From: Clostridiaceae bacterium
GTDB taxonomy: Bacteria > Bacillota > Clostridia > Lachnospirales > Lachnospiraceae
Assembly (NCBI GenBank): GCA_009911305.1
Contig: QXXC01000039.1
Span: forward strand, 1-39,738
Direction: 5' to 3'
Length of the DNA: 39,738 bases
Numbering within the stretch: the first letter of the stretch is position 1; every line of letters begins with the position of its first letter. A model generated the notes under the pieces. That model was not told where the DNA came from and did no database searches. It saw only the letters and a program-made list of their open reading frames with translations. Position numbers and translations under genes: made by a program. Positions 32,255-39,738 of the stretch are shown here, one piece after another.

Positions 32255-33472
32255 CTAATTTAAAGGTTCATTTTCTTGTACAATTTTTTGCATCTGCTCA
32301 AGAATCTCTCTATCTTTTGTATTGTTCATATTTTCTATTTTCCCTACATATTCCTGGATTCCTGCCTCTTGCATTATGCTGCCAGGAATATTATAGTTTA
32401 CACTGCTTTTATTCTGCAAATCAAAATAAATTGCTTTAGCCAAATCGTACTTTTTTTGACAGCAATGCTTATATTTTCTACCACTTCCACATATACAGGG
32501 GCTATTTCTCTCAATCTTGCCTTTAATCTTTTGTATATAATCACCCATATACTGAATTGAATTAATATTTAGATCACGGTCCTCTTCATACCAAAACACT
32601 TCTTTTTTAATAATAAAATCCTTTACTGTTCCATCCTTATATTGCATGATACATTTTGTAGGGCCAAATGATGTTGTATCATCATCTTGCATATTTTCCA
32701 ACACCTCCTGCCTCTTTCCTGCACATTTAACATAGGAATTTTGATAAATAACACTATTTACTTTATCCACAATATCCTTATCAACTATATTAAACACATT
32801 GCTTTTTATAAAGTCAGGTTTTCTCCCATGATAAAACGAGACATAATATTTAGCACTCAAAGGAAGTAGCAACATTGTATCACGCATACCTATTTGCCTA
32901 TTTGAAGCATTAGAAAATTTGTTTTTATACTTCAAAGCAACAGTTGATAAATATTGATCGCTGATTAAAAATCGTTCTTCTTCATCAACAAGTATAGCCG
33001 CTTCATAAAAATTATTTATTGTTTTACATAATCCACGAATATATTTATCATCAAATATATTGAATATCATCCTTTCCACTCTATCTATTTTAGGATTCTG
33101 TGAGGAAAATGAATATTCATATAGCATAGCCCCACTTCTAAAGTAAAACATAAGAAATAGCGGCATTACTCTTTTTATATCTAAAATATATTTTTTACAA
33201 TCACAGCCATTTGCGTATTCATTTTCTAAAACTATGAGTACTTTATCTAACCATGATATTAATCTATCTTCAATCTGTGAAAAGAATTTTTCTAAACTAT
33301 TAACTTCAAGTGCTGGATGTTCATAAATATAGTTTTGAGACATTACTTTATCTATGGATTTTAATGAAATAATTTTCTTTTCAATATATAATTCAAAAAT
33401 CTTTTTATGTTCATCTGCGAAATGCTTTAGTATTCCCCTTGAAACATAATGCTGATTTTTTGTTATTTCCAT
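32255..33472 (-). CDS. DUF4238 / SEC-C protein (moron), 405 aa
   Basis: The N-terminus (MEITKNQHYVSRGILKHFADEHKK) is the conserved DUF4238 start (family has N-Q-H-Y-V-P). Near residue 320 is a SEC-C zinc motif (SPCICGSGRKYKHCC), found in SecA and many nucleic-acid and stress proteins. DUF4238 proteins are of unknown function. AT-rich relative to the late genes, with its own promoter (33525-33553) and terminator (32209-32239), it lies between the tail chaperone and the tape measure. I chose the ATG at 33472; the earlier frame reaches 33553 but overlaps the promoter. This is a typical moron and may be a phage-resistance gene. Confidence 0.85.
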   Translation of the reverse strand: MEITKNQHYVSRGILKHFADEHKKIFELYIEKKIISLKSIDKVMSQNYIYEHPALEVNSLEKFFSQIEDRLISWLDKVLIVLENEYANGCDCKKYILDIKRVMPLFLMFYFRSGAMLYEYSFSSQNPKIDRVERMIFNIFDDKYIRGLCKTINNFYEAAILVDEEERFLISDQYLSTVALKYKNKFSNASNRQIGMRDTMLLLPLSAKYYVSFYHGRKPDFIKSNVFNIVDKDIVDKVNSVIYQNSYVKCAGKRQEVLENMQDDDTTSFGPTKCIMQYKDGTVKDFIIKKEVFWYEEDRDLNINSIQYMGDYIQKIKGKIERNSPCICGSGRKYKHCCQKKYDLAKAIYFDLQNKSSVNYNIPGSIMQEAGIQEYVGKIENMNNTKDREILEQMQKIVQENEPLN

Positions 33473-33524
33473 ATAAACTATCAACCTTTCATTAACTATC
33501 ACTATCAGCCTTTTCCCACTACCC

Positions 33525-33553
33525 ATCATAGCAGAAAAAGGCCGCCATATCAA
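33525..33553 (-). promoter_or_regulatory. Candidate sigma-A promoter of the DUF4238 gene
   Basis: On the minus strand TTGATA (33548-33553), exactly 17 nt, then TATGAT (33525-33530), about 50 nt before the start codon. Five of six bases match consensus in -35 and five of six in -10. It begins 8 nt past the chaperone GT stop codon. Confidence 0.7.
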
Positions 33554-33560
33554 TCAGATT

Positions 33561-33754
33561 TCAGAATCGATCCATATCCTCCTGCGTCCCCAGCTCACAG
33601 TACCGATACCCGTCATTCACCTGCTCCGTATACATATCATTCACCAGCCCGATAGACAAAAGCTCCGTATCCGCCATAGACAGCCCCAACTGCACACACC
33701 TAAGCAGAAACAGCGGCGTGGTCATCTCCCGCTCTGTAGGGCGAAGTTTTTTTT
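33561..33754 (-). CDS. Frameshift extension of the tail chaperone (T part of GT), about 62 codons
   Basis: There is no start codon for this frame. On the minus strand the first gene reads GCT AAA AAA AAC; slipping one base back on the run of eight A's reads AAA AAA AAA CTT CGC and continues for about 62 codons to TGA at 33561-33563 (TTPLFLLRCVQLGLSMADTE...). Such a run (A8C) is a typical -1 slippery site. Siphophages routinely make a short G and a longer GT tail-assembly chaperone this way. The extension has a plausible amino acid composition and occupies all the space before the moron. Product GT is estimated at about 180 residues. Confidence 0.82.
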
Positions 33755-34099
33755 AGCCTCCGCATCCGTCTGCACATTCAGCCCCCACAGCTTAATCAGC
33801 TCCGGCAGCACCTGGTAAATGGAAAACGTATTGAACCCGTCCAGCCATTCCTCCACATCATCCGGGATTGCCGGGTCTGCGTGCTTCGCCATGGTATAAG
33901 CGATATTCTCAAACATCTCCAGAGAAAACAAGTCCAGGTTGGAATGTTCCTCATCCCCCTCCCCAATGCTCTTCTCCAGAATCCTCAGGTCCTTATAAAT
34001 ATCCCTCTGAAACTTCAACCGGTAAATCCTCGGAATCGCCGCCGAAGCCTTGAACAGCACCTCTTTCCCGTCAATCCCCACCTTCTTCACAATACTCAT
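33722..34099 (-). CDS. Tail assembly chaperone (G protein), 125 aa
   Basis: Placed between the major tail protein and the tape measure, the invariable position of the siphophage tail chaperone. The start (MSIVKKVGIDGKEVLFKASAAIPRIYRLKF) and an acidic helical middle (DEEHSNLDLFSLEMFENIAYTMAK) resemble chaperones of the TP901/phi13-like group. It ends at TGA 33722, 11 codons after the A8 slippery run, where some ribosomes would change to the -1 frame. Chaperone G and GT bind the tape measure and recruit the tail tube protein. Confidence 0.85.
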   Translation of the reverse strand: MSIVKKVGIDGKEVLFKASAAIPRIYRLKFQRDIYKDLRILEKSIGEGDEEHSNLDLFSLEMFENIAYTMAKHADPAIPDDVEEWLDGFNTFSIYQVLPELIKLWGLNVQTDAEAKKNFALQSGR

Positions 34100-34114
34100 A
34101 CCCTTTCAGCCTCC

Positions 34115-34717
34115 TTAACCCTGACCTTCCACGGTCTCTCCACCGCCGCCCGTCTCCGCCCTCGGAACCGGCAGATACACACTCTTATACCACCCCTCAT
34201 ACGTCTCCGCAGAAGTCCTGTTCCCCGTCTTCGCCTTCACATACCCGCTGGCCAGCGGTCTCGCCTTCACCGTCAGCGTCTCCGTCTGCACCTCCCGGCT
34301 TTCCTCATTGGTCTTCCCCTCAATCTTCGGCCTGCTGGCAGAACAGTTATAAAGCACATGCCGGATCTTCCGGACATCCCCGTCAAACTCAAACAGCAGG
34401 GCAAAAGCCCCGGTCTCCGAATTGGCATTCTCCACCAGCACCTCATTCCCGTCCGCTTCCTCCTTCAAAACATCCGTCCGGAAACTCTCCGGAATCAGCG
34501 CCAGCTCCAGGTCCCCGTCATAGCCCATATTGTTGGCAATGATATAATACTCAATGCCGTCCGCATAAAAAGACTCCGGCTCCCCATTGGGGTCCAGCGC
34601 CAGCGAAACCGCGCCCGGCATCGCCACCGGCTTGTCAAACGTCATCTCCCCGTCCTCCGCCACCCTCTGCAGCGCATAATGGCAGTTGCAGATATTGAAC
34701 TTCACCTTGTTATTCAT
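34115..34717 (-). CDS. Major tail protein (phi13/TP901-1-like), 200 aa
   Basis: Forms the tail tube. The N-terminus (KVKFNICNCHYALQRVAEDGEMTFDKPVAMPGAVSLAL) and middle (SETGAFALLFEFDGDVRKIRHVLYNCSASRPKIEG) are characteristic of the phi13-type major tail proteins of Gram-positive phages. Length, about 200 residues, is normal. The acidic, Gly-rich C-terminus (ETGGGGETVEGQG) is short. It is followed at 16 nt by the chaperone gene. Confidence 0.9.
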   Translation of the reverse strand: MNNKVKFNICNCHYALQRVAEDGEMTFDKPVAMPGAVSLALDPNGEPESFYADGIEYYIIANNMGYDGDLELALIPESFRTDVLKEEADGNEVLVENANSETGAFALLFEFDGDVRKIRHVLYNCSASRPKIEGKTNEESREVQTETLTVKARPLASGYVKAKTGNRTSAETYEGWYKSVYLPVPRAETGGGGETVEGQG

Positions 34718-34722
34718 CCCGT

Positions 34723-35040
34723 CTAAACCTCCATCTCATACAGAACCTCATACAGCTTCTCCGACTCAATCCACACCTCGCTCTTCCCGTAGAAAATCCC
34801 GTGCTTTAACAGCACCGCCTCCACAGCCTCTTCCAGCTCCGGGTCCTTCAAGTCCGCATAAAGCTCAATGTCCAGCTCACTCTTCTTAAAATACGCAATC
34901 CCGTCCGCCGAAAAATTATCCGCCCTGGGATACAGAAACACCGCAAACGGCGGCTCCGGCGCCTCCCCTTCCACGAAATGGCCATAGGCAAAAGGAAGCC
35001 CCATTTCCTCCATCATTTCCAGCACATCCCCATGGCTCAT
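34723..35040 (-). CDS. Tail completion/terminator-like protein, 105 aa
   Basis: Between the gp10-like gene and the major tail gene, the position of tail terminators. The protein is acidic with a PYAYG/YADLKDPELEEAVEAVLLKHGI pattern seen in DUF3168-like or phi13-type tail-joining proteins. Its start overlaps the end of the previous gene by 4 nt. Family call is by place and general resemblance only. Confidence 0.72.
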   Translation of the reverse strand: MSHGDVLEMMEEMGLPFAYGHFVEGEAPEPPFAVFLYPRADNFSADGIAYFKKSELDIELYADLKDPELEEAVEAVLLKHGIFYGKSEVWIESEKLYEVLYEMEV

Positions 35041-35423
35041 TTGGACAGCCCCCTTTTAATCCCCTCTTCCAGCTCCCGGACACCCTTTTCCTCCGCCGGT
35101 GCAATATGCGGGACAGCCTTCACCCGTCCGCCTCCCCGCTTCGCATGGCCCTTCTCCAGAAGATGGGTAAGCTGATACCGGTTCCGGCTGTGTACCACCA
35201 CCTCCAGCGTACTGGAAGTCTCCCTCTGCCGCTTCACCGCCCAGCTCCTCTTATACTTCCCGGTCCTCACCGGAGCGCCCGCCTGCGTCTCCTTCTTCAC
35301 CGTATCCCCGGCCTTCTTCACACAGTCCTTCATCACGTCCGCGGCAAGCTCCGCATACTCCAAAAGCCCCTCCATAACGGCCTCCGCCATCCGGTCCGCA
35401 GACACCCTCTGATTCTCCGACAC
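35037..35423 (-). CDS. HK97 gp10-like phage protein, 128 aa
   Basis: The sequence is basic and helical at the N-terminus (ELAADVMKDCVKKAGDTVKKETQAGAPVRTGKYKRSW), then HLLEKGHAKRGGGRVKAVPHIAPAEE, both highly typical of the HK97 gp10 family of head-tail joining/tail completion proteins. Next gene overlaps by 4 nt. Size is normal for the family (about 120-150). Confidence 0.92.
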   Translation of the reverse strand: MSENQRVSADRMAEAVMEGLLEYAELAADVMKDCVKKAGDTVKKETQAGAPVRTGKYKRSWAVKRQRETSSTLEVVVHSRNRYQLTHLLEKGHAKRGGGRVKAVPHIAPAEEKGVRELEEGIKRGLSK

Positions 35424-35427
35424 CCAA

Positions 35428-35811
35428 TCACCTCTTCACCAAAGAAGCCCGCAGCTTCAACGTCCTATTCTGATACCGCACATTATCAATAAAAGTGATA
35501 TTGTAAACCTGCCCCCGGAACAATACCCGGTAATGCTCCGTATCCATATCCGCCACTTCCGAACAGTGCCGGATAATGAAATAAATATCCCTCTGCGCGT
35601 TCACCTGCGCCGCCTCCCAGTATTCCTTCCCGGAAAGACTGTTCACAAAAGCAGAACAGGAAAAATAATCCTCCCAGGCCAGCACATGGTTCCCCGCCTT
35701 ATCGTTCCCCAGAGAGCTCTTCTGGATCGTGATCCGCTCCTTCCACTCCCCCAAAGGATACCTCTGCCGGGAACTCCCGCCCGCCCCGCTGTCTCTCCAT
35801 ACCTCCGCCAT
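35428..35811 (-). CDS. Phage head closure (head-tail adaptor) protein, 127 aa
   Basis: Contains PLGEWKERITIQKSSLGNDKAGNHVLAWEDYFSCSAFVN and FRGQVYNITFIDNV, features of SPP1 gp16/HK97 gp9-like head closure proteins. It caps the connector and links head and tail. The start overlaps the preceding gene's stop by 1 nt (TGATG), suggesting coupling. Beta-rich, no membrane segment. Confidence 0.88.
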   Translation of the reverse strand: MAEVWRDSGAGGSSRQRYPLGEWKERITIQKSSLGNDKAGNHVLAWEDYFSCSAFVNSLSGKEYWEAAQVNAQRDIYFIIRHCSEVADMDTEHYRVLFRGQVYNITFIDNVRYQNRTLKLRASLVKR

Positions 35812-36089
35812 CAGAACACTTCCTTCCTGATACCGAACAGCAGGGAGCGTAAGGTCTGCACCAGTTCCTCATGATCCGCCTGCTCCCTGTGCTCATACAG
35901 ATAGGCCGTGACATACAGGACGGCGATCCTCGCCATGGGAAGATGTCCTTCCAGTTCTCCCTCTTCCATCCGTGCCATATCCGCACACATGCTCTCCCCT
36001 GTCTCCAACAATCCGGAAATAAATGCATCCTCATCCGCACTATCCACCCGGAGATATTGCTTCGCTTCCTCCAACGCCACAACCGCCAT
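35811..36089 (-). CDS. Head-tail connector protein (gp6-like), 92 aa
   Basis: The N-terminus VVALEEAKQYLRVDSADEDAFISGLLETGESM is the standard start of phage connector proteins of the gp6/YqbG-like family (helical, acidic). It forms the ring that joins the portal to the closure protein. Short (92 aa) but complete. It follows the capsid gene by 42 nt. Confidence 0.9.
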   Translation of the reverse strand: MAVVALEEAKQYLRVDSADEDAFISGLLETGESMCADMARMEEGELEGHLPMARIAVLYVTAYLYEHREQADHEELVQTLRSLLFGIRKEVF

Positions 36090-36131
36090 CCTGCATCCCT
36101 CCTGCCTTAAAACCTTTTTCCTGCCAAACTC

Positions 36132-37349
36132 TTACGCCCCGGCACTGCTCCCCTTAATCGCCATAGTCTTCACAGCCTCCGACAAGATCAGCTTGCCGTC
36201 CACCCTCTGGCTTGCCAGGAACCCTACCTGCCCGGTTGCCGCAAACAGCTCATTCAGGCGCTTAAAGGAACGCCCCTGCCGGTCCGCAATCCAGTAATAA
36301 GAGAAGTCACCAAACGCCATCACCTTTGCCCCTGCCGCAATCTCCGGCACATAGGCAGAAGTATGGTACGGGCGGTTCAGGATCATGTCCGGCTGCCCCG
36401 CCTGCACGGACGGCTGCCAGATATAGTTCCCGTTATTGTCTTTCAGCTTCCGCAGGGCCTTCACCGTGGTATCATTCAGCACCCAGACCGCCTTCTTCCG
36501 GTACGGGGACTTCACCGCATAGAACAGATCCATCACATCGTCAAACGTAATATTCGCCGCTGCCGTGGTCACGCCCTCGGATGCTCCACCCGCAGCATTA
36601 AAAACACCTGTAGGCTTGCCCTTGCCGTCCCCTGTGAAAAATGCTTCCTCTTCCTTCGTTCCAATCCTGCGCCCGAACTCCTTAGAGATATACGCTTCCA
36701 GATTGAACACGCTGTCATTCAGAAGCTCATCCGACACTTTCAGCATGGTTGCCACTTTATACGCCCCAATAGACACCTGCCCGAAAGAATCATCCGATTC
36801 CGGGTAAGCCCCTTCCTCGTCAATCCAGGACGCCGTCCCTTTCGTTGCCACCACCGGGATCTTCCTGTCCCCGCTGGAAGTCTGAATCACCGTCGCGATG
36901 CTCCGGAAAAAATTCTCTTCCTCCAAAGCCTCCACCAGCGTATGCTCAAACTCGTCCGGCACCAGATACCCGCCCTCGGAATCCGTCCCCACCTGCAGGG
37001 CATTCTCCACGTCATAAAAATTCTTCTTCCGCATGGCGTTCCAGAACGTCTTTTTATACTTATCCGTCGCCCTGCCTTTCTTCTCTTCGCCGTCCGGATT
37101 GTTGTTCGGCTTATTCGTGATCGGCTCGGAGACAGGCTTATTCAGCTCCGCGTCAATCGCCGCCTGCCGCTCCAGCCGCTCAATCTCCTTCCCTAAGTCC
37201 ACAACCTCCTGCTCCATCTTCTCATAGGCAGCCGTATCCTCCGCAGACAGCAGCCCGTCCTCGCCCCGCTTGCTGTCCAAAAAAGCCTTTGCCGCTTCCC
37301 ATGCCCTCGCACGCTTCTCCCTCAACTCCAAAATCTTCTTCATCTCCAT
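36132..37349 (-). CDS. Major capsid protein, HK97 family, 405 aa
   Basis: N-terminal delta-type coiled coil, about residues 1-70 (KKILELREKRARAWEAAKAFLDSK..., EKMEQEVVDLGKEIERLERQ), then a hydrophilic linker (NKPNNNPDGEEKKG) where the prohead protease would cut. Then the HK97 fold, with TDSEGGYLVPDEFEHTLVEALEEENFFRSIATVI and GRRIGTKEEEAFFTGDGKGKPTGVFN among the most typical segments of this capsid family. Length 405 is normal. Follows the small 41-aa ORF and the protease. Confidence 0.97.
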   Translation of the reverse strand: MEMKKILELREKRARAWEAAKAFLDSKRGEDGLLSAEDTAAYEKMEQEVVDLGKEIERLERQAAIDAELNKPVSEPITNKPNNNPDGEEKKGRATDKYKKTFWNAMRKKNFYDVENALQVGTDSEGGYLVPDEFEHTLVEALEEENFFRSIATVIQTSSGDRKIPVVATKGTASWIDEEGAYPESDDSFGQVSIGAYKVATMLKVSDELLNDSVFNLEAYISKEFGRRIGTKEEEAFFTGDGKGKPTGVFNAAGGASEGVTTAAANITFDDVMDLFYAVKSPYRKKAVWVLNDTTVKALRKLKDNNGNYIWQPSVQAGQPDMILNRPYHTSAYVPEIAAGAKVMAFGDFSYYWIADRQGRSFKRLNELFAATGQVGFLASQRVDGKLILSEAVKTMAIKGSSAGA

Positions 37350-37356
37350 ACCTCCG

Positions 37357-37482
37357 TCAATCTATTTTTTTATTTACAGAAATCTCTTCCAGACGCCACA
37401 GCACCTCTACAAGTTCCACATAGCCGCAGTACCTCGCAGCCTTCCCCTGCTCCGCCGGTTCACAGGCCGCCGCACAGCCCAT
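37357..37482 (-). CDS. Small ORF between protease and capsid, 41 aa
   Basis: ATG at 37482 with GGAG 5 nt upstream, ending at TGA 37357-37359, 7 nt before the capsid start. Composition (CEPAEQGKAARYCGYVELVEVLWRLEE) looks coding, and it fills nearly the whole gap. No family recognised. Position suggests a head-assembly accessory or a simple coupling ORF. Confidence 0.5.
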   Translation of the reverse strand: MGCAAACEPAEQGKAARYCGYVELVEVLWRLEEISVNKKID

Positions 37483-37497
37483 GACCACTCCAAATAC

Positions 37498-38205
37498 TCA
37501 ATGCCGCAAAAGCCCCAGCCGCTTCTCCAACTGCTCCACCGGAACCCTCTTTTCCGTCTCCTTCGGCACCAGCTTAGACAGCAGGGAATTAGTCACCGCC
37601 ATGCGCGAAAACATCACGCCCTCCGGCTCCGCGCCTCTCACCGCATCTTCCGTACCTTCCCCTTCATGCAGAACCCCGTCCGCAAACCCAAGCTCCACCG
37701 CCTTCTTCGCATTAAACCAGCTCTCCGCATCCATCAGGTGGGAAATCCTCGCCCGGCTCATGCCCGTCTTGATCTCATAGGCGTTCATGATGCTCTCCTT
37801 CACCTCGTCCAGCATCTCCCCGGCCCTCTGCATCTCCTTACTGTCACCGATAGCAATCGTCATGGGATTGTGGATCATCATCATACCCACCGGGGACATC
37901 AGGACCTCCGTCCCAGCCATGGCAATCACAGACGCCGCCGAAGCCGCCAGAGCGTCCACCTTCACCGTCACATCCCCTTTGTACTCCATCAGCATGTTGT
38001 AAATCTGCGCCGCCGCAAACACGTCCCCGCCCGGAGAATTGATCCAGACCGTGATATTCCCCGTCCCTGCATCCAGCTCCTTCCGAAACAGCGCCGGCGT
38101 CACCTCGTCCCCGTACCAGGTCTCATCCGAAATCTCCCCATTTAAAACCAAGGTCCTCTCCCCGTCCGTCTCATTCCGTATCCAGTTCCAAAACTTCCGC
38201 TTCAT
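37498..38205 (-). CDS. Head maturation protease, ClpP-like, 235 aa
   Basis: Similar to ClpP-type serine proteases that process the prohead: TVWINSPGGDVFAAAQIYNML (residues 52-72), ALAASAASVIAMAG with candidate nucleophile Ser92, and MMMIHNP with His112. These are the conserved ClpP-like motifs. The C-terminus (residues about 165-235) is specific to phages. It would remove the capsid delta domain during assembly. It follows the portal by 149 nt, a space that holds a hairpin with a T-tract. Confidence 0.95.
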   Translation of the reverse strand: MKRKFWNWIRNETDGERTLVLNGEISDETWYGDEVTPALFRKELDAGTGNITVWINSPGGDVFAAAQIYNMLMEYKGDVTVKVDALAASAASVIAMAGTEVLMSPVGMMMIHNPMTIAIGDSKEMQRAGEMLDEVKESIMNAYEIKTGMSRARISHLMDAESWFNAKKAVELGFADGVLHEGEGTEDAVRGAEPEGVMFSRMAVTNSLLSKLVPKETEKRVPVEQLEKRLGLLRH

Positions 38206-38266
38206 CCCTGCACCTCACTTTCCGCTTCTTTAAACACTTCCCACCAATCCCCATAAATCAGCGCAC

Positions 38267-38299
38267 AAAAAAAGCCGCCAGATATCTCCGCCTGCCAGC
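38267..38299 (-). terminator. Hairpin with U-tract between portal and protease
   Basis: On the minus strand an 8-bp stem with one mismatch (GCTGGCAG against CTGGCGGC) precedes seven Ts. It shares the T-tract followed by GTGCG with the hairpin at 22892-22924. Confidence 0.65.
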
Positions 38300-38354
38300 T
38301 TCCAAAACTCCTTTATTCTGCTTTTATGGCTTTATGCTTTCATGTTCCCATGCC

Positions 38355-39659
38355 TCACTGCCCCTGTCCGGGATCGCCCTGCCGGGGCATCCTCCCGTCC
38401 ATCGTCTCCGGCTCCTGCATGTTCTTCCCCGCAAACAGCCCTGCATCTTCCAGCTTGCACAGATTCCCGTTCACCAGGTACAGATCCCCGCCTTCCTCCG
38501 CCGGGATCGGGTTCATGTCCTCCATCTCCCTGATATCATTCGCAGACAGCCACCCATTCTGCCGCCCCACAGAATACCCAGTCATACGGCTCTGGTAATC
38601 CCCACGCAGAAGCCCGTCCACGTTCAGCTTCACAAAATACTCCCGCTTCTCCTGGGGCAACAATAAGGCTTTCTGTAAAGACTGCTCCCACCGGATCACC
38701 CATGGGTCCAGCGTATACTTCACAAACTCCAGCGACTGCTGCTCAATATTGCTAAAACTGCTCTTGTCCAGATCCCCCACCATATGCGGCGGAATCCGGT
38801 ACAGCCTGGCAATCTCGTCCACCTGGAACTTCCTGGTCTCCAGAAACTGCGCTTCCTCCGGCGGAATCCCGATCTGCTGGTACTTCATGCCCTCTTCCAG
38901 AACGGCCACCTTCCCCGCATTCTTAGAACCCCCGTAGACAGCGTGCCAGCTCTCCCGCACCTTCGCCGGGTCCTTCAACACCCCCGGATGCTCCAGCACG
39001 CCGCCCGGCGTGGCCCCGTTCTCAAAGAACCCCGCCCCATATTCCTCACAGGCCAGCGTCATCCCCACCGCATTCTTCGCCATGGCAATGGGAGAATACC
39101 CCACCAGCCCGTCAAACCCAAGCCCGGGGATATGCAGCACATCCTCCGGCGCAAGATACACCCTGCCGTACTCCCCAAAATTCGGGTTCTCGTTACTGTA
39201 CCGGTTATAGACATAATAAAGCTCCCCCTTATCGTCCCGGTCAACCTCCACCTTGTCCGGCAGCAGCGGGTACAGCCCCAGCACCCGGCCCCCGCCGTCC
39301 CGTATGATCTGCGCATAGGCATTCCCCCAGATCAAAAGATGGCTCATAAGCGTCTCCCGGAACACAAAAGAAGTCATCTCCGGGTTCGGCTCGTCATGCA
39401 GGAGATAATACAAAGGATGGTCATACACCCGCTCCTTCCCCCTCCCCGCATACCGGTACAAATGCACCGGCAGGGAAGCAACCGCCTCCGACAGAATCCG
39501 CACACAGGAATAGACCGCCGTGGTCTGCATAGCTGTCCGCTCATTCACAACCTTCCCGCTGCTGCTCCTCCCAAAGAAAAAGGAATAAGCCGTACTCCTG
39601 TAACTGTCCCTCGGCTTATCCCTCGCCCCCCTGATACCCAACATTTTACTGATCCTCAC
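38355..39659 (-). CDS. Portal protein, HK97 family, 434 aa
   Basis: A complete phage portal: VYSCVRILSEAVASLPVHLYRY (residues about 49-70), HPLYYLLHDEPNPEMTSFVFRETLMSHLLIWGNAYAQIIRD, and GFDGLVGYSPIAMAKNAVGM, all highly typical. It forms the dodecameric ring at the capsid vertex through which DNA is packaged. The GTG start at 39659 overlaps the TGA of the upstream ORF (GTGA), so the upstream gene (normally the large terminase) is coupled. The C-terminus ends with a Gln/Gly-rich tail. Confidence 0.96.
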   Translation of the reverse strand: MRISKMLGIRGARDKPRDSYRSTAYSFFFGRSSSGKVVNERTAMQTTAVYSCVRILSEAVASLPVHLYRYAGRGKERVYDHPLYYLLHDEPNPEMTSFVFRETLMSHLLIWGNAYAQIIRDGGGRVLGLYPLLPDKVEVDRDDKGELYYVYNRYSNENPNFGEYGRVYLAPEDVLHIPGLGFDGLVGYSPIAMAKNAVGMTLACEEYGAGFFENGATPGGVLEHPGVLKDPAKVRESWHAVYGGSKNAGKVAVLEEGMKYQQIGIPPEEAQFLETRKFQVDEIARLYRIPPHMVGDLDKSSFSNIEQQSLEFVKYTLDPWVIRWEQSLQKALLLPQEKREYFVKLNVDGLLRGDYQSRMTGYSVGRQNGWLSANDIREMEDMNPIPAEEGGDLYLVNGNLCKLEDAGLFAGKNMQEPETMDGRMPRQGDPGQGQ

Positions 39660-39738
39660 TTTTCTATCACGGTAAACGCATGATTTGATATCTTTGCATC
39701 AGGGAGAAAATCTGCTATATTGTATTTAATGACTGACA
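39656..39738 (-). CDS. C-terminal end of a gene extending beyond the right edge
   Basis: On the minus strand one frame is open from the edge to TGA 39656-39658 (26 codons: ...YNIADFLPDAKISNHAFTVIEK). It overlaps the portal GTG by 4 nt, as expected for a coupled phage gene. The large terminase usually stands here, but 26 residues do not prove it. Confidence 0.45.
   Translation of the reverse strand, partial: SVIKYNIADFLPDAKISNHAFTVIEK

Noticed and set aside
1..39738. tRNA, rRNA, CRISPR arrays or intact IS transposase
   Set aside because: None seen on reading both strands. The 23501-23598 repeats are too short, contiguous and imperfect to be CRISPR.

Overview
The window looks like chromosomal DNA of a Bacillota (Clostridia) bacterium, most likely a gut Lachnospiraceae. 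The evidence is the Tn1549/Tn916-type conjugative-element helicase-methylase remnant, several Clostridia-style large serine recombinases, a DUF6870 protein, TcdE-type holin, and an HK97-fold siphophage late operon. No rRNA, tRNA or CRISPR was seen. Every gene I accept is on the minus strand, so biological order runs from right to left. The long plus-strand reading frames are antisense shadows of GC-rich genes.

Right to left, 39.7-20.8 kb is the late region of an HK97-type siphoprophage: portal, ClpP-like head protease, major capsid protein, connector, head closure, gp10-like, tail terminator, major tail protein, tail chaperone with a -1 frameshift site, tape measure, tail proteins, holin and endolysin. 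Two AT-rich cargo loci (morons) with their own candidate promoters interrupt the tail genes: a DUF4238/SEC-C protein at 32.3-33.5 kb, and a 461-aa unknown plus a 66-aa protein at 27.1-28.7 kb. Hairpins with U-tracts, some alike in sequence, mark most module boundaries.

20.8-15.8 kb holds a DUF6870 gene and three abutting large serine recombinase genes, probably the integration module. It is followed (15.8-12.5 kb) by an AT-rich cargo operon: a metallophosphatase, two small unknowns, a DGQHR-domain (DndB-like) protein and a HEPN-like protein. This is the best candidate for an undescribed (possibly defence) system.

12.5-3.4 kb appears to be a second, older element. It has an endolysin lacking its N-terminus, small genes, a sigma-like HTH/zinc protein, and two overlapping serine recombinase genes. 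Then come XRE, a frameshifted GIY-YIG/DUF4357 protein, an Ada-like zinc protein, a flavodoxin and an unknown. At 3.36-0.83 kb is a decayed fragment of the ICE SNF2-helicase/N6-methylase gene, truncated upstream and carrying an in-frame TGA. Its downstream end is interrupted at 825 by what looks like the 5' end of a group II intron, which runs off the left edge.

The simplest reading is nested insertion: an ICE gene is broken by element 1, and element 1's endolysin is broken by prophage 2 at a 20-bp repeat. All functions are inferred from sequence reading alone.
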